A stretch of 64,000 nt of DNA from Alteromonas australica (GCF_000730385.1 NZ_CP008849.1:3596001-3660000), one strand, 5' to 3'; counted from the first letter of the stretch, positions 1-9,199 are shown. Program-made: numbers and translations. Notes: generated by a model not told the origin, from the letters alone.

Positions 1-173
1 TGATCGGTACAGGTTAATCCAGATAGCCAATACAATACAGGCACCGGCTTATCTGCTGATGCAAACGGAGGGAGATATACCGCAAAAGTCATCTTGCATT
101 GCGTCGTACTTGCTTCATGTTCGTAGCGCAAATGACGTCCACCAAATGCACGATTTTCACTAATTAGCTCCAT
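1..173 (-). CDS. fghA: S-formylglutathione hydrolase, N-terminal part (runs off the left edge)
   Basis: The first 57 codons of a minus-strand gene are present; the rest lies outside the window. The reading begins MELISENRAFGGRHLRYEH and contains PVLYWLSGLTCTD near residues 44-56, which is the characteristic N-terminus of S-formylglutathione hydrolase, an alpha/beta-hydrolase esterase. The enzyme hydrolyses S-formylglutathione to formate and glutathione in glutathione-dependent formaldehyde detoxification. The ATG at 173 is preceded by AAAGGAG at a good distance. The catalytic serine is not in the window. The usual partner, a class III alcohol dehydrogenase, would be upstream on the minus strand, but the next gene on the right is divergent, so this gene has its own promoter in 174-296. 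Confidence 0.85.
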   Translation of the reverse strand, partial: MELISENRAFGGRHLRYEHEASTTQCKMTFAVYLPPFASADKPVPVLYWLSGLTCTD

Positions 174-296
174 TTTTGCTCCTTTAATCTATTAAATAGG
201 GAAAAATTCACCGAAAGCCGCTCAAACAGTAAAGGGTCTATCGGATTTTAAATCAAGTTCGTTTACACTAAGCGCCTAATAATTGAGGTAAGTACG

Positions 297-1211
297 ATGT
301 TAAAAAGCCTGATGCATCACACAATTGGCACAATTTCCGTTATTTTTTACTTTTTAAATACTGTTTTATGGGCCACACCAATATTAATACTGTCAGTATT
401 TAAGCTCATTCCTATTCGTTTTTGGCGGCGCTTTATTTCATACCTATTAGACGCCTGCGCCACGGCTTGGATAGGCGTAAATAACGTTAATCAACGGATC
501 AGCAGTCGCACTACATGGCGCGTGGATGGGCTAGAAAAGCTCACGAAGAACGATTGGTACCTGGTGATTGCCAATCATCAATCATGGGTGGATATCTTGG
601 TTCTTCAGCGTGTTTTCAACCGTAGAATTCCGTTTTTAAAGTTTTTCCTTAAAAAAGAGCTCATTTACGTGCCTATTTTAGGTCTAGCGTGGTGGGCATT
701 GGATTTCCCATTCATGCGCCGATACTCCAAATCATTCTTGGCTAAAAACCCTCACCTGAAGGGTAAAGACATGGAAACCACTCGAAAAGCCTGTGAAAAG
801 TTTCGTACTAAGCCTGTAAGTATCATGAATTTCGTCGAAGGCACCCGTTTTACTCAAGCCAAGCACGATAGACAAGCCTCTCCATTTAAACATCTTTTGA
901 AGCCCAAAGCCGGCGGGGCCGCCTTTGTGTTATCTGCCATGGGCGATCAATTACACAAACTGATTGATGTGACGATTGATTACCCAGGTGGCGTGCCTTC
1001 ATTTTGGGATTTTGTTTCAGGAAAAGTTAACGACATTCGAGTGAATATTAAAGTGACACCGATAAAAGATATTTTAGAAGGTGGCTATTTTAATGCCGAT
1101 TATTTCGATGACCCTCAGGTAAGAAGCCGATTCCAAGGTTGGTTAAACGGTAAGTGGTCAGAGAAAGATGCTTTACTTGAATCTCTTAATGCAACGCAGA
1201 AGCCCTTATGA
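297..1211 (+). CDS. YihG-like 1-acyl-sn-glycerol-3-phosphate acyltransferase (first of a tandem pair)
   Basis: A 304-residue PlsC-family membrane acyltransferase expected to move an acyl group onto a lysophospholipid such as lysophosphatidate. Hydrophobic N-terminal segments cover about residues 10-40. The catalytic HX4D motif is NHQSWVD (His94, Asp99) and the substrate motif FVEGTRFT is at about 179-186. The block KFFLKKELIYVPILGLAWWALDFPFMRR resembles E. coli YihG rather than PlsC. The start ATG has TTGAGG upstream. It overlaps the next gene by four bases (ATGA), so the two are translationally coupled. The downstream gene is a paralogue of similar length. Confidence is high for the family and moderate for the exact lipid substrate. 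Confidence 0.88.
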   Translation: MLKSLMHHTIGTISVIFYFLNTVLWATPILILSVFKLIPIRFWRRFISYLLDACATAWIGVNNVNQRISSRTTWRVDGLEKLTKNDWYLVIANHQSWVDILVLQRVFNRRIPFLKFFLKKELIYVPILGLAWWALDFPFMRRYSKSFLAKNPHLKGKDMETTRKACEKFRTKPVSIMNFVEGTRFTQAKHDRQASPFKHLLKPKAGGAAFVLSAMGDQLHKLIDVTIDYPGGVPSFWDFVSGKVNDIRVNIKVTPIKDILEGGYFNADYFDDPQVRSRFQGWLNGKWSEKDALLESLNATQKPL

Positions 1212-2101
1212 TACGTGTAGTTCTCGCTCCATTTATTTTTGTTTTTCACACCTTTCTACAGATAACCAACCTCGCTTTTTGGGGAATGCTCATCATTATT
1301 TTGGGCTTGGTTAAGCTTGTCATGCCAAACGGAAAGATAAAAACGTTTTGGAATAAGATCATGCATGCGTGTATGTTTGCGTTCGGCAGAATTAGCGTGT
1401 TGATGATTCGTTTATTTAATAATGTACGGATTGAAAACCAAATACATGGTGAGTTAGCCAAAAATAGCTGGTATCTCATTATTGCGAACCACTTAAGCTA
1501 CCTCGACATCATTTTATTGATTGAATTTGCCACTTATCGCATTCCAGCCCCGAAGTTTTTTCTTAAAAAAGAATTGATTTGGCTACCTTTCGTTGGTTTG
1601 GGTGCTTGGGCGTTGGACATGCCATTTATGCATAGGTACACCAAAGCTTATCTGGCTAAGTATCCCGAACGAAAGGGTAAAGACTTAGCCACCACCAAAG
1701 CGTACTGTGAAAAGTTTCGTACCATGCCAACCACCGTGATCAATTTCGTTGAGGGTACGCGCTTTACCCCTGATAAGCACAAGCTTAAGCAAAGTCCTTA
1801 TCAGCATTTGCTTCCCCCAAAGGCCGGCGGTGTTTCTTTTACGCTTGCTGCAATGGGTGAACTTTTTACCAATGTGCTCGACATATCACTATTGTACCCA
1901 GAAAACAGGCGTCACCCCATGATGGCCATGCTAAGCGGTCAAATGACTAAAATCATTATTGACGTAAAAGTGACCCCTGTGCCAGAACTTCAACAGAGCT
2001 CATCGCGCAGTGAAGCTGAATTTAGAAGCTATTTTCAACATTGGCTCAATACCCTTTGGCAAGAAAAAGACACGCGTATTAACACATTACTGGAGCGATA
2101 G
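1208..2101 (+). CDS. YihG-like acyltransferase, paralogue of the preceding gene
   Basis: A 297-residue PlsC-family acyltransferase. HX4D is present as HLSYLD (His95-Asp100) and VEGTRFT lies near 181-187. The protein is clearly related to the upstream gene through its whole length (shared KFFLKKEL, FMxRYxKxxLAK, KGKD, EKFRT blocks), so the pair arose by tandem duplication. The start overlaps the stop of the first copy (ATGA), and the mechanosensitive channel gene starts two bases after its stop, so the three form one operon. Two acyltransferases with different acyl or head-group preference is the simplest explanation; this is inference. Confidence 0.87.
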   Translation: MIRVVLAPFIFVFHTFLQITNLAFWGMLIIILGLVKLVMPNGKIKTFWNKIMHACMFAFGRISVLMIRLFNNVRIENQIHGELAKNSWYLIIANHLSYLDIILLIEFATYRIPAPKFFLKKELIWLPFVGLGAWALDMPFMHRYTKAYLAKYPERKGKDLATTKAYCEKFRTMPTTVINFVEGTRFTPDKHKLKQSPYQHLLPPKAGGVSFTLAAMGELFTNVLDISLLYPENRRHPMMAMLSGQMTKIIIDVKVTPVPELQQSSSRSEAEFRSYFQHWLNTLWQEKDTRINTLLER

Positions 2102-2103
2102 TT

Positions 2104-3405
2104 ATGGAAGTTAGTTCGTCATTACGCGACGCATTCGTCCATTTGGTGAAAGATATCTTTCCCTCATTGACGACACAAGACCCGCTGTATAATGCCCTTG
2201 CGCTAGGGGCAATACTCACGGTTGCGCTTCTACTTTATATTGTGGCTCGATTAGTCGTGAGGCCGCAAATTGCTAACTGGGTGTATCGTACCAACAACCT
2301 TTGGGACAATGCGCTTCAAGAGCACGGCTTCTTTCGCCGCCTTATGCACTTGGTTCCTGCACTCTTTATATTCCTCATTACGCCCGTACTGATAGACTCC
2401 GAATCGGTATTGCATGGGCTAATGATAAAAAGTGCACAGCTTTACATGCTATACAGTGGTTTGCTGGGAGTATTTGCCCTGCTAAGCACGGTAGAAGATG
2501 TATATAACGCATCTGCCCTATCGAAACGAGCCCCTATTACTGGTTTCATCCAAGTGACAAAACTAGGGTTTGCCATCCTCACCATTTTGCTGAGTATTTC
2601 ACTCATTGTAGACAGAAGTCCCCTATTGCTCGTGTCGGGATTAACCGCCATTGCCGCTGTTTTACTCTTGATTTTTCGCGACACCATTTTGGGCTTTGTA
2701 GCGGGCATTCAGATTGCCGCCAACCGCATGTTTAATACCGGCGATTGGATCACCATGCAAAAGTACGAAGTCGATGGGGAAATTCAGGAAATAGGGCTAA
2801 CTAACGTCAAGGTGCAAAACTGGGATAAGACAATCTCTACGCTTCCTACTTACAGTTTAACCACCGAAGCGGTAAAAAACTGGCGAGGTATGCAAGAATC
2901 TGGCGGCCGTCGTATAAAGCGGGCAGTGTACATCGATATTCACTCAATCAAATTGTGTGATAGCGACATGCTAGATAGGTTCTCTAAAGTACGCTATATC
3001 AGTGAGTATATTGAGACCAAAACCAATGAATTACGCGCCTACCACCGAGACTACTCTATTGATGAGTCTGACTTACTGAACAGCCGCCGGTTGACAAACA
3101 TTGGTACGTTTCGCGCCTATTTAGAAGCCTACTTGCGCAAGCACCCAAGAGTGAATCAAGAGCTCACCCTTATGGTAAGGCAGCTTCCCCCTAATGAATT
3201 AGGTTTGCCCCTAGAATTGTATTGTTTTAGCAATCGCAAAGAGTGGGTGGAGTATGAAAAAATTCAGGCCGACATATTTGATCACGTGATGGCGATGTTG
3301 GATATTTTCGATCTTAAAGCGTACCAGAGGGATGGACACCTTGCGCATCTCGCGCTTGCTTCCTCAAACCCTAACGCTGCACCAAACTCCAGTGACGCTG
3401 AATAG
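2104..3405 (+). CDS. ybdG: YbdG/MscM-type mechanosensitive ion channel
   Basis: A 433-residue inner-membrane protein of the MscS superfamily, closest in pattern to E. coli YbdG (415 aa). Hydrophobic segments occupy about residues 28-52, 78-100, 110-130 and 150-200. The pore-lining and beta-domain region reads FRDTILGFVAGIQIAANRMFNTGDWITM, followed by the conserved WDKTISTLPTYSLTTEAVKNWRGM and SGGRRIKR blocks and a C-terminal LRKHPRVNQELTLMVRQLPP block. The function is release of solutes upon hypoosmotic or membrane-tension stress. GGAG within the end of the previous gene serves as ribosome-binding site. It is the last gene of the acyltransferase operon and is followed by a strong terminator. 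The link with two lipid acyltransferases suggests a membrane-tension theme, which is inference. Confidence 0.9.
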   Translation: MEVSSSLRDAFVHLVKDIFPSLTTQDPLYNALALGAILTVALLLYIVARLVVRPQIANWVYRTNNLWDNALQEHGFFRRLMHLVPALFIFLITPVLIDSESVLHGLMIKSAQLYMLYSGLLGVFALLSTVEDVYNASALSKRAPITGFIQVTKLGFAILTILLSISLIVDRSPLLLVSGLTAIAAVLLLIFRDTILGFVAGIQIAANRMFNTGDWITMQKYEVDGEIQEIGLTNVKVQNWDKTISTLPTYSLTTEAVKNWRGMQESGGRRIKRAVYIDIHSIKLCDSDMLDRFSKVRYISEYIETKTNELRAYHRDYSIDESDLLNSRRLTNIGTFRAYLEAYLRKHPRVNQELTLMVRQLPPNELGLPLELYCFSNRKEWVEYEKIQADIFDHVMAMLDIFDLKAYQRDGHLAHLALASSNPNAAPNSSDAE

Positions 3406-3412
3406 GCGGCAC

Positions 3413-3441
3413 AAAAAAACCGGCATCATGCCGGTTTTTTT
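3413..3441. terminator. Bidirectional rho-independent terminator
   Basis: A hairpin CCGGCA-TCA-TGCCGG is flanked by seven A on the left and seven T on the right, so it can end transcription of both convergent neighbours: the ybdG operon (plus) and the small membrane protein gene (minus). Confidence 0.92.
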
Positions 3442-3456
3442 CGTTTTAGGCTGGCA

Positions 3457-3648
3457 TTACGCGAGTGCGTAACCCATCACTAAACACACAATTAAACCTG
3501 AAACACCGAAAAAGCCGTATTCGATTTTTTCTTTCATCGCGTTTGCGCCAGTTTCAGTTGTCATAAAACTCATGATGATACTGCTAAGCCCCAGAGCGAA
3601 GGCCATAACGGCAATACCAAATAACACTGCGTTAATCCAATCGGTCAT
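3457..3648 (-). CDS. Small two-helix membrane protein
   Basis: A 63-residue protein with two hydrophobic segments (about 6-30 and 43-63) joined by a charged loop containing METMKEKIEYG-like polar residues (TTETGANAMKEKIEYG). It is preceded by AAGGGG at a proper distance from the ATG, and ends next to a bidirectional terminator, so it is probably a real single-gene unit. I do not recognise a named family. The composition fits a small inner-membrane protein. No function can be given from sequence. Confidence 0.65.
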   Translation of the reverse strand: MTDWINAVLFGIAVMAFALGLSSIIMSFMTTETGANAMKEKIEYGFFGVSGLIVCLVMGYALA

Positions 3649-3946
3649 TACTTTACCCCTTAATTCTTCTGGCGTTATTATGCACGAATTCCAATAACTT
3701 GAACATGCTTCATCAAGGAATATTTTATCTATCAGACAAAGGTTTTGGGCTTACTTTGATCGTGGTCAAATTAACTAAAAACTCCGCATTGTCACTAACT
3801 GTTTGTATTTTCACCTTAATGAGAAATTGAAAACAAAAACTAAGCTACTGATAATTAATGACTTTAAATAATGGCATTGAGGTTGCTATCTAACCGTAAA
3901 GCGCTTTAACGGCGCCACCAGCTTAAATGACACAAGGACAATTCAA

Positions 3947-4744
3947 ATGAAAACCTCTGCACTAGCCTCTCTTTCTTTATTAAGCGTGATGGTTATGTCC
4001 CCTGCGCTTGCCCACAATAACGAGTGCGATATTGAATTAAGTGGCCATATTCAATATCAACCCGGTTTTCTTACCGTGGAAATGGAAGACGGCGGAACCC
4101 TAACCATTGATGCCGCACATACGCTCACGATTAACCATGAGCCAATCTCCTTGAATAGCGAACAGCAAAAGTGGGTTGGCCAATACTACGACAATATTGA
4201 TATGGCCATCCCTATGACCTTGTCTATTGCTTCAGAAGGTCTCGACCTTGCTAACGTTGCCGTTACTGAAGTGTTTGGAGAATTACTTGGTGAAGATAAT
4301 GGGTTAACGCAAGATTTTGGCGAGCTATTTACCTCTCTAGAGGAAAAGCTAGCGCACTCGTTTTACGACGAGAACGGCACCATTTATATCGACTCCACTA
4401 AATTCGATGAGCCAGGTTGGTTTGATGAAAGTTGGGAAGCAGAATTTGAATCGCAAATCGAATCGTTGGTCTCTGAATCGATGGGACGCCTACTCATCGC
4501 CATTGGTACGCAAATGCTGTGGGACGGCGGCGATATGAGTGAATTTGAAGCTAAAATGGAACGCTTTGGCGAGTCATTAGAGCATCGTATGGAAGCACAA
4601 GCGGATGCACTTGAAGAAAAAGCAGATGCCCTTTGTGACGTTCTTGAAGAAGCCGACTATGCAGAGACAAAAATGCAAAAATCTATACCTGGGCTTAGCG
4701 AATTAAACCTGTTGGATATGGATAGTCATTCTATGAAAATGTGA
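3947..4744 (+). CDS. yggN: YggN-like DUF2884 periplasmic protein
   Basis: A 265-residue exported protein. The N-terminus MKTSALASLSLLSVMVMSPALA is a Sec signal peptide with likely cleavage after ALA near residue 22. The following region (CDIELSGHIQY, LTIDAAHTLTINHEPISLN) and the overall plan match the DUF2884/YggN family, whose function is not established. The C-terminal third (about 195-240) is strongly acidic and probably coiled coil, rich in E-A-K-M-E. It sits alone, with 298 bases of gene-free DNA upstream that contain no feature I can support, and is followed closely by an unrelated Rossmann-fold gene. Confidence 0.8.
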   Translation: MKTSALASLSLLSVMVMSPALAHNNECDIELSGHIQYQPGFLTVEMEDGGTLTIDAAHTLTINHEPISLNSEQQKWVGQYYDNIDMAIPMTLSIASEGLDLANVAVTEVFGELLGEDNGLTQDFGELFTSLEEKLAHSFYDENGTIYIDSTKFDEPGWFDESWEAEFESQIESLVSESMGRLLIAIGTQMLWDGGDMSEFEAKMERFGESLEHRMEAQADALEEKADALCDVLEEADYAETKMQKSIPGLSELNLLDMDSHSMKM

Positions 4745-4816
4745 AAAGTGTCCTAACGCATATCCCTTATTCGACATCAATGCTATGTTACTGTCCTTGT
4801 AGAAAAGGGGGACAGT

Positions 4817-5632
4817 ATGTCGAATAAGGTGATAATTTGTGGTTATGGATGGCTTGGAGGCTATCTGGCTAATGCGTTGGAAACTAGGTCGCTAATAGCA
4901 ACAACGCGAGATAAAACTAAAGCGCGTACCATACAGGAAAACGGGATAACCCCAGTGTTGTATACCTTGGGTGATGACAGTGCAGCCCTCGCCTCACATT
5001 TTCACCGCGCCACCTTAGTACTCAACATCCCCCCTGGGCGAAAAAAGCCAGAGCTATCAGAATTCACCCAGCAGATGAAAGCCCTTATTGATAAGGCTGT
5101 TAAAGCGCAAATTACTCATATTGTCTTTATCAGTACTACGTCAGTGTACGGCGATGCCAACAATGGCGTCATTGATGAAACTTCCACACCCCAGCCAGAG
5201 ACAGCGTCCGCTGTAGCACATGTGGCCATTGAACAACATCTTCTCTTTCACGCCACCCACAATCACTGTAAGGTAAATATTGTTAGGTTGGCTGGCCTTA
5301 CTGGCCCAGATCGTCATCCTATAAATAGTTTACGTGGCAAAACCTTACAGGCAGGGAATAAGCCCGTAAACTTAGTGCATGTTCATGATGTGGTTGCCGC
5401 CCTTACCTCCATGATTGCGCAAGTCCCCACGCAAAAGGTGTTTCATTTATGTAGCCTCTCTCATCCAAAACGTGGGGAATATTATACTCACGCGGCTCAC
5501 CAGCGTAATGTGGAGGCACCCGAGTTTTCTGACACTGAGCTTCCGTTGCACGGCAAACAAATTGATGCAAGTCAAAGCTGGCAAGCCCTGGGCATAACAC
5601 CTGAATACGCCCATCCAAATCAAATGATTTAA
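4817..5632 (+). CDS. YeeZ-like NAD(P)-binding Rossmann-fold protein
   Basis: A 271-residue cytosolic protein of the extended SDR/NAD-dependent epimerase type. The N-terminal nucleotide-binding motif is VIICGYGWLGGYLA (GxGxxG at about residues 9-14). The central ISTTSVYGD motif at about 107-115 carries the Ser/Tyr characteristic of epimerase-like proteins, and NIVRLAGLTGP resembles the sugar-epimerase substrate region. The plan resembles E. coli YeeZ. The substrate is unknown. GGGG before the ATG at 4817 is the likely ribosome-binding site. A strong hairpin terminator follows directly. Confidence 0.8.
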   Translation: MSNKVIICGYGWLGGYLANALETRSLIATTRDKTKARTIQENGITPVLYTLGDDSAALASHFHRATLVLNIPPGRKKPELSEFTQQMKALIDKAVKAQITHIVFISTTSVYGDANNGVIDETSTPQPETASAVAHVAIEQHLLFHATHNHCKVNIVRLAGLTGPDRHPINSLRGKTLQAGNKPVNLVHVHDVVAALTSMIAQVPTQKVFHLCSLSHPKRGEYYTHAAHQRNVEAPEFSDTELPLHGKQIDASQSWQALGITPEYAHPNQMI

Positions 5633-5634
5633 AC

Positions 5635-5672
5635 AAAAACGCCCTCAGGTGAGACACCTGAGGGCGTTTTTT
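5635..5672. terminator. Bidirectional rho-independent terminator
   Basis: A perfect 12-bp stem ACGCCCTCAGGT / ACCTGAGGGCGT with loop GAGAC, with an A run to the left and six T to the right. It lies between the convergent YeeZ-like gene and the NSS transporter gene and can serve both. Confidence 0.93.
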
Positions 5673-5694
5673 CACTACTGGATAAGGTTAAGCG

Positions 5695-7116
5695 TTATCC
5701 AAATAGACTCACGTCAAAATATTTTACTGCTACCGTATTGATGAAAATAACCAACAGAATAGCGGGGATAAAGGTTTTTAAGGAAATATCCACGTACTTC
5801 TCAAACCAGCCCCCTTTATAGCCATTGCTGCCCTCTGCCAGAGAGGCGTTGAAGTTTGCACTTTTCCAACGATAGATAACAAAAATACAAATCAGTAAGC
5901 CATTTAACGGCAGTATGGTTTCGTAGAATACATCAATGATGACATCAAAAAACGACTTATCTGCGCCAGCATAATGGGTAAAAGCGGTTAACGCGTCTAC
6001 CTTGCCAAACGACAAGGAAGCTAGCACAGCTAAAGCAATCATAATGCTACCTAAAGACGCCAATGCCCATTTTCTACTGACGCCTTTTTCGTCCATTAAG
6101 GCAGCAACAGGCACTTCAAAAATGGAAACCAACGACGTTATAGCCGCGAAAAATACAAGTAAAAAGAACAAGCTAGCAACAATAGATGCGCCTACGTAGC
6201 CGACAGATTCTTGTAACGCCAAAAAGATATTAGGTAGATAAGTGAAAATCATACCTACAGAAGACTCACTTAATTCTTCTGGGTTAGTTTCTGGGTTAAA
6301 CGAGAAAATAGCAGGAAGAATCATTAACCCTGCGGTAAACGCCACGGCCGTATCGGTAAGCGCAACCAATTTAGCCGAAGTAGGTACATCTGCTCGTTTA
6401 TCAATATAGCTTCCATAGGTAATTAAGATACCCATGCCCAGCGATAGTGAGAAGAAGGCTTGTGACAAAGCACCATTCACCACAGACGCAGTAAGCTTAG
6501 AAAAGTCAGGTACAATATAAAACTCGACCCCCGCCATGGCATTCTCACGGGTAAGCACAAAAACCACCAACCCTAGCAGCATAACGAATAACGCGGGCAT
6601 TAATAGCTTAGCCGCTTTTTCAATGCCTTCTTTCACGCCGCCTTGCAAAATGAGATACACCACCCCAACGACCACTGCCATATAGGCAAATATAGCTTCA
6701 GAATTAATGAATAGTCCAAAGGTATCGGGATTAGCAAGTGTTGCTAAATTACCGGTCACTGTTTCAAACAAATAACCGAAAATCCACACCGTAATAACCA
6801 TATAGAACACAGCTATCATGAAAGGCGTGGCAATGGCTAACCACCCAGCGACTTTCCATTTTGATGATTGTTGACTAATGGCACTGTATGCACCTAAAGG
6901 GTCTTTTTTCGCGTGCCGCCCGACCGACATTTCGGCAAGCATAACGGGTAAGCAAATAGCAAAAACAAAGATGGCATACATAAGTAAAAATGCGCCCCCC
7001 CCATTTTTTGCTGCACCTACTGGGAAACCCACTAAATTACCAATACCCACAGCAGAGCCTGCTGCGGCTAAAATAAAACCTATGCGCGATCCGAACTGTT
7101 CTCTGGCCCCGCTCAT
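5695..7116 (-). CDS. Sodium-dependent transporter, neurotransmitter:sodium symporter (NSS) family
   Basis: A 473-residue inner-membrane protein with about eleven or twelve hydrophobic segments. The N-terminus SRIGFILAAAGSAVGIGNLVGFP is the diagnostic TM1 of bacterial NSS (LeuT/TnaT/MhsT-like) transporters, with the unwound GSAVGIGN stretch that binds Na+ and substrate, and TM2 GGGAFLLMYAIFVF follows. These proteins import amino acids or related amines with Na+. The substrate cannot be told from sequence. It is a single-gene unit, sharing a terminator with its convergent neighbour. In a genome with Na+-NQR, a Na+-coupled carrier fits the energy economy. Confidence 0.92.
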   Translation of the reverse strand: MSGAREQFGSRIGFILAAAGSAVGIGNLVGFPVGAAKNGGGAFLLMYAIFVFAICLPVMLAEMSVGRHAKKDPLGAYSAISQQSSKWKVAGWLAIATPFMIAVFYMVITVWIFGYLFETVTGNLATLANPDTFGLFINSEAIFAYMAVVVGVVYLILQGGVKEGIEKAAKLLMPALFVMLLGLVVFVLTRENAMAGVEFYIVPDFSKLTASVVNGALSQAFFSLSLGMGILITYGSYIDKRADVPTSAKLVALTDTAVAFTAGLMILPAIFSFNPETNPEELSESSVGMIFTYLPNIFLALQESVGYVGASIVASLFFLLVFFAAITSLVSIFEVPVAALMDEKGVSRKWALASLGSIMIALAVLASLSFGKVDALTAFTHYAGADKSFFDVIIDVFYETILPLNGLLICIFVIYRWKSANFNASLAEGSNGYKGGWFEKYVDISLKTFIPAILLVIFINTVAVKYFDVSLFG

Positions 7117-7322
7117 ATCCCTTCCTCTTGTTGAGTTATTGTTATATTACCGGGATGGCGATTTAAACATGTCTACGTTTGTGGCGTTGACTACACGGCT
7201 TAATGACGGCTTAACGTTTTGCAGTCACTTGAAAGCTCAACACCATTCCCATTAGCGCATGGTAACAGCAGTGTCACAAAAAGTCTTGAGTCTGAGAGGA
7301 ATTGAAGTCACTAAACCCGTCA

Positions 7323-8048
7323 CTACCAAGGTACAGGCGTGCCGTCCCAAGCGATAAAGTGACAAGGTTGGGTTCTGTCTAAACGCGATAGGTGCAGCAG
7401 CAACTGGCGCGCTGTGAATTCTGCAGTAAAAAGTTTATTCGCTTTAACGTTTCGTTGGAAAGGCTGTGACAGTGCCGTGTCGACTGTGCCTGGATGATAA
7501 CTCACAAGTAGAGGTTGTTTTAGCCGCCGAGCATATTCTACCGATGCGGTTTTAAGCAACATATTAAGGGCCGCTTTAGATGCTCGGTAACCATACCAGC
7601 CTCCGAGCTGATTATCGGCAATACTGCCTACTCGAGCGCTAAGCGCGACAACGCTAGGTTGTTCTTTAGCCAGCACATTCACAAGGTATTTTAACCACAA
7701 GGCAGGAATAATACTGTTCACCGTAAAATACTGACCTAACGCCTCATGAGAGACATCTTCTAATCGCTTTTCAGGATGTAGGTTGTTCGATTCATCATGT
7801 AAAACGCCAGTAGCAACAATAGCCATTTTGATGGTCACACCACGAGCGTTCAATGTGTTTACAAAAGAAGATATCTGCGCTTCAGAATATTCCGCAAGGG
7901 TATGCACCTCCACTGAGCTCCCCCATGGGGGTGAGTCAATGGTTTGCCGAGAGACGGCAATCACATGTTCTCCGGCCTGTGACAGCGCAGACACTAACGC
8001 ACCGCCAATGCCGCCGGATGCACCAACAACCAATAGACTATTTTTCAT
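7323..8048 (-). CDS. Short-chain dehydrogenase/reductase (C-factor-like)
   Basis: A 241-residue classical SDR. The cofactor motif is VVGASGGIGG (about residues 7-16) and the catalytic YRASK (Tyr154, Lys158) is preceded by the serine of LSARVGSIADN. It resembles the CsgA/C-factor group of SDRs. The start MKNSLL at 8048 is preferred because GGAGAG lies seven bases upstream; longer readings would run further into the upstream gene. It overlaps the 3' end of the DCC-family gene by 11 bases, so the two are co-transcribed. The substrate is unknown. Confidence 0.85.
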   Translation of the reverse strand: MKNSLLVVGASGGIGGALVSALSQAGEHVIAVSRQTIDSPPWGSSVEVHTLAEYSEAQISSFVNTLNARGVTIKMAIVATGVLHDESNNLHPEKRLEDVSHEALGQYFTVNSIIPALWLKYLVNVLAKEQPSVVALSARVGSIADNQLGGWYGYRASKAALNMLLKTASVEYARRLKQPLLVSYHPGTVDTALSQPFQRNVKANKLFTAEFTARQLLLHLSRLDRTQPCHFIAWDGTPVPW

Positions 8049-8442
8049 TTGGCTCTCCGGGAATACATCTAGCACACTGTCGCTTTTTGCCGGTTAGAAG
8101 ATAAGAAATGGTATAGCGATGTTTCGCGAACTTGATATAACACCAATCCGCAATCACTTTGACACCAGGCCAACGCAGCGGTGCATACACCCACCCCATG
8201 CCAACAGCCTTCCAAGCCTGATGTGTAACATCAAGACCGGTAATGATTCGTCCATCAGGAAGTTGCCCATGAATCCTTGCATTCAGTGCGTGCCAGTCTA
8301 AGTGTGGGTAAGTCTGCGCAAAAGACGGAGATTGAATGTCGACTAAGGTCAGCTTGTTGTGCTTATCACGTTTACGTAAATGACGCATTTCAGCGTGACA
8401 TAATGGGCAATATCCATCGTAAAAAATTATCAACTGCGTCAA
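8038..8442 (-). CDS. DCC-family thiol-disulfide oxidoreductase-like protein (DUF393)
   Basis: A 134-residue protein beginning with the family signature FYDGYCPLC (Cys12 and Cys15, a CxxC in a thioredoxin-like context), followed by a basic MRHLRKRDKHNKLTLVDIQSP block and the conserved GLDVTHQAWKAVG region. This is the DCC (DxLCPLC-type) family, predicted thiol-disulfide oxidoreductases of unknown substrate. The C-terminus is hydrophilic with two extra cysteines (CARC). It is the first gene of a two-gene operon with the SDR. About 155 bases separate it from the divergent msrA gene, so redox genes flank this promoter region on both sides. Confidence 0.85.
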   Translation of the reverse strand: MTQLIIFYDGYCPLCHAEMRHLRKRDKHNKLTLVDIQSPSFAQTYPHLDWHALNARIHGQLPDGRIITGLDVTHQAWKAVGMGWVYAPLRWPGVKVIADWCYIKFAKHRYTISYLLTGKKRQCARCIPGEPNEK

Positions 8443-8597
8443 CCTCTGGTGAGATGTGTTGTTCTTAATAAAGCGGCGTGGGTAACGGCTTTTAGGTGTT
8501 TAAAAGGGTTATACGTGAAAAAAACTTGCTTGGATGACTTGAGATCCTCACTTTCCACACCCACACTGAAGGCTATAAATAATATGAGGTTTCCCTA

Positions 8598-9140
8598 ATG
8601 GCAAATTTACAAGTCGCTACCCTTGCGGGCGGTTGTTTCTGGTGTATAGAATCTGCATTTAATACCGTTGAAGGCGTAGTAAAGGCTTTATCGGGTTATG
8701 CCGGTGGCGAAAAAAATGATCCTACGTACGAAGAGGTTTGTTCAGGAAATACTGGGCACGCGGAAGTGGTACAGGTGACTTTTGATGCTGACATCATCAG
8801 TTACAGAGAAATATTAGAAATATTTTTTGCACTGCATGACCCTACGCAGTTAAACCGCCAAGGTAACGATATTGGCACCCAATACCGTAGCGAAGTGTTT
8901 TATCATGACGAGGCGCAAAAAGCAGAAGCCTTGGCCATTATTGATGAAATCGTTAACGAAGAGATTTGGCCAAACCCCATGGTTACTAAGGTAACGGAAA
9001 TTAATAACTACTACGAAGCTGAAACTTACCATCAGGATTATTTTAAAAATAATCCGCAAAACCAATACTGCTCAATGGTGGTTGCACCTAAGCTCGCCAA
9101 GTTTAAAAAGACGTTTGCAAGCCGTCTACGTAAAGACTAA
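8598..9140 (+). CDS. msrA: Peptide methionine-S-sulfoxide reductase MsrA
   Basis: A 180-residue cytosolic enzyme that reduces methionine-S-sulfoxide in proteins and free methionine. The active-site motif GGCFWC has the catalytic Cys13. Conserved GYAGG, YEEVCSGNTGHAEVVQVTFD and QYRSEVFYHDE blocks follow; NQYCSMVVAPKLAKF near residues 154-168 holds a second cysteine which may be the resolving residue. Length is typical for the short MsrA class without a fused MsrB. TGAGG precedes the ATG. It is a single gene and no msrB is in the window. Confidence 0.96.
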   Translation: MANLQVATLAGGCFWCIESAFNTVEGVVKALSGYAGGEKNDPTYEEVCSGNTGHAEVVQVTFDADIISYREILEIFFALHDPTQLNRQGNDIGTQYRSEVFYHDEAQKAEALAIIDEIVNEEIWPNPMVTKVTEINNYYEAETYHQDYFKNNPQNQYCSMVVAPKLAKFKKTFASRLRKD

Positions 9141-9167
9141 CTGTCCCATACCTAGTGCGCTGTGCTG

Positions 9168-9199
9168 CAGGCTGCATTACCCTTTAGGTAAGCAGCCTG
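9168..9199. terminator. Hairpin between convergent genes, without T-run
   Basis: CAGGCTGC pairs with GCAGCCTG and TTACC with GGTAA, giving a long stem between msrA and the lipoprotein gene. Neither side has a clear T tract, so it may be a processing or rho-assisted terminator. Confidence 0.5.
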
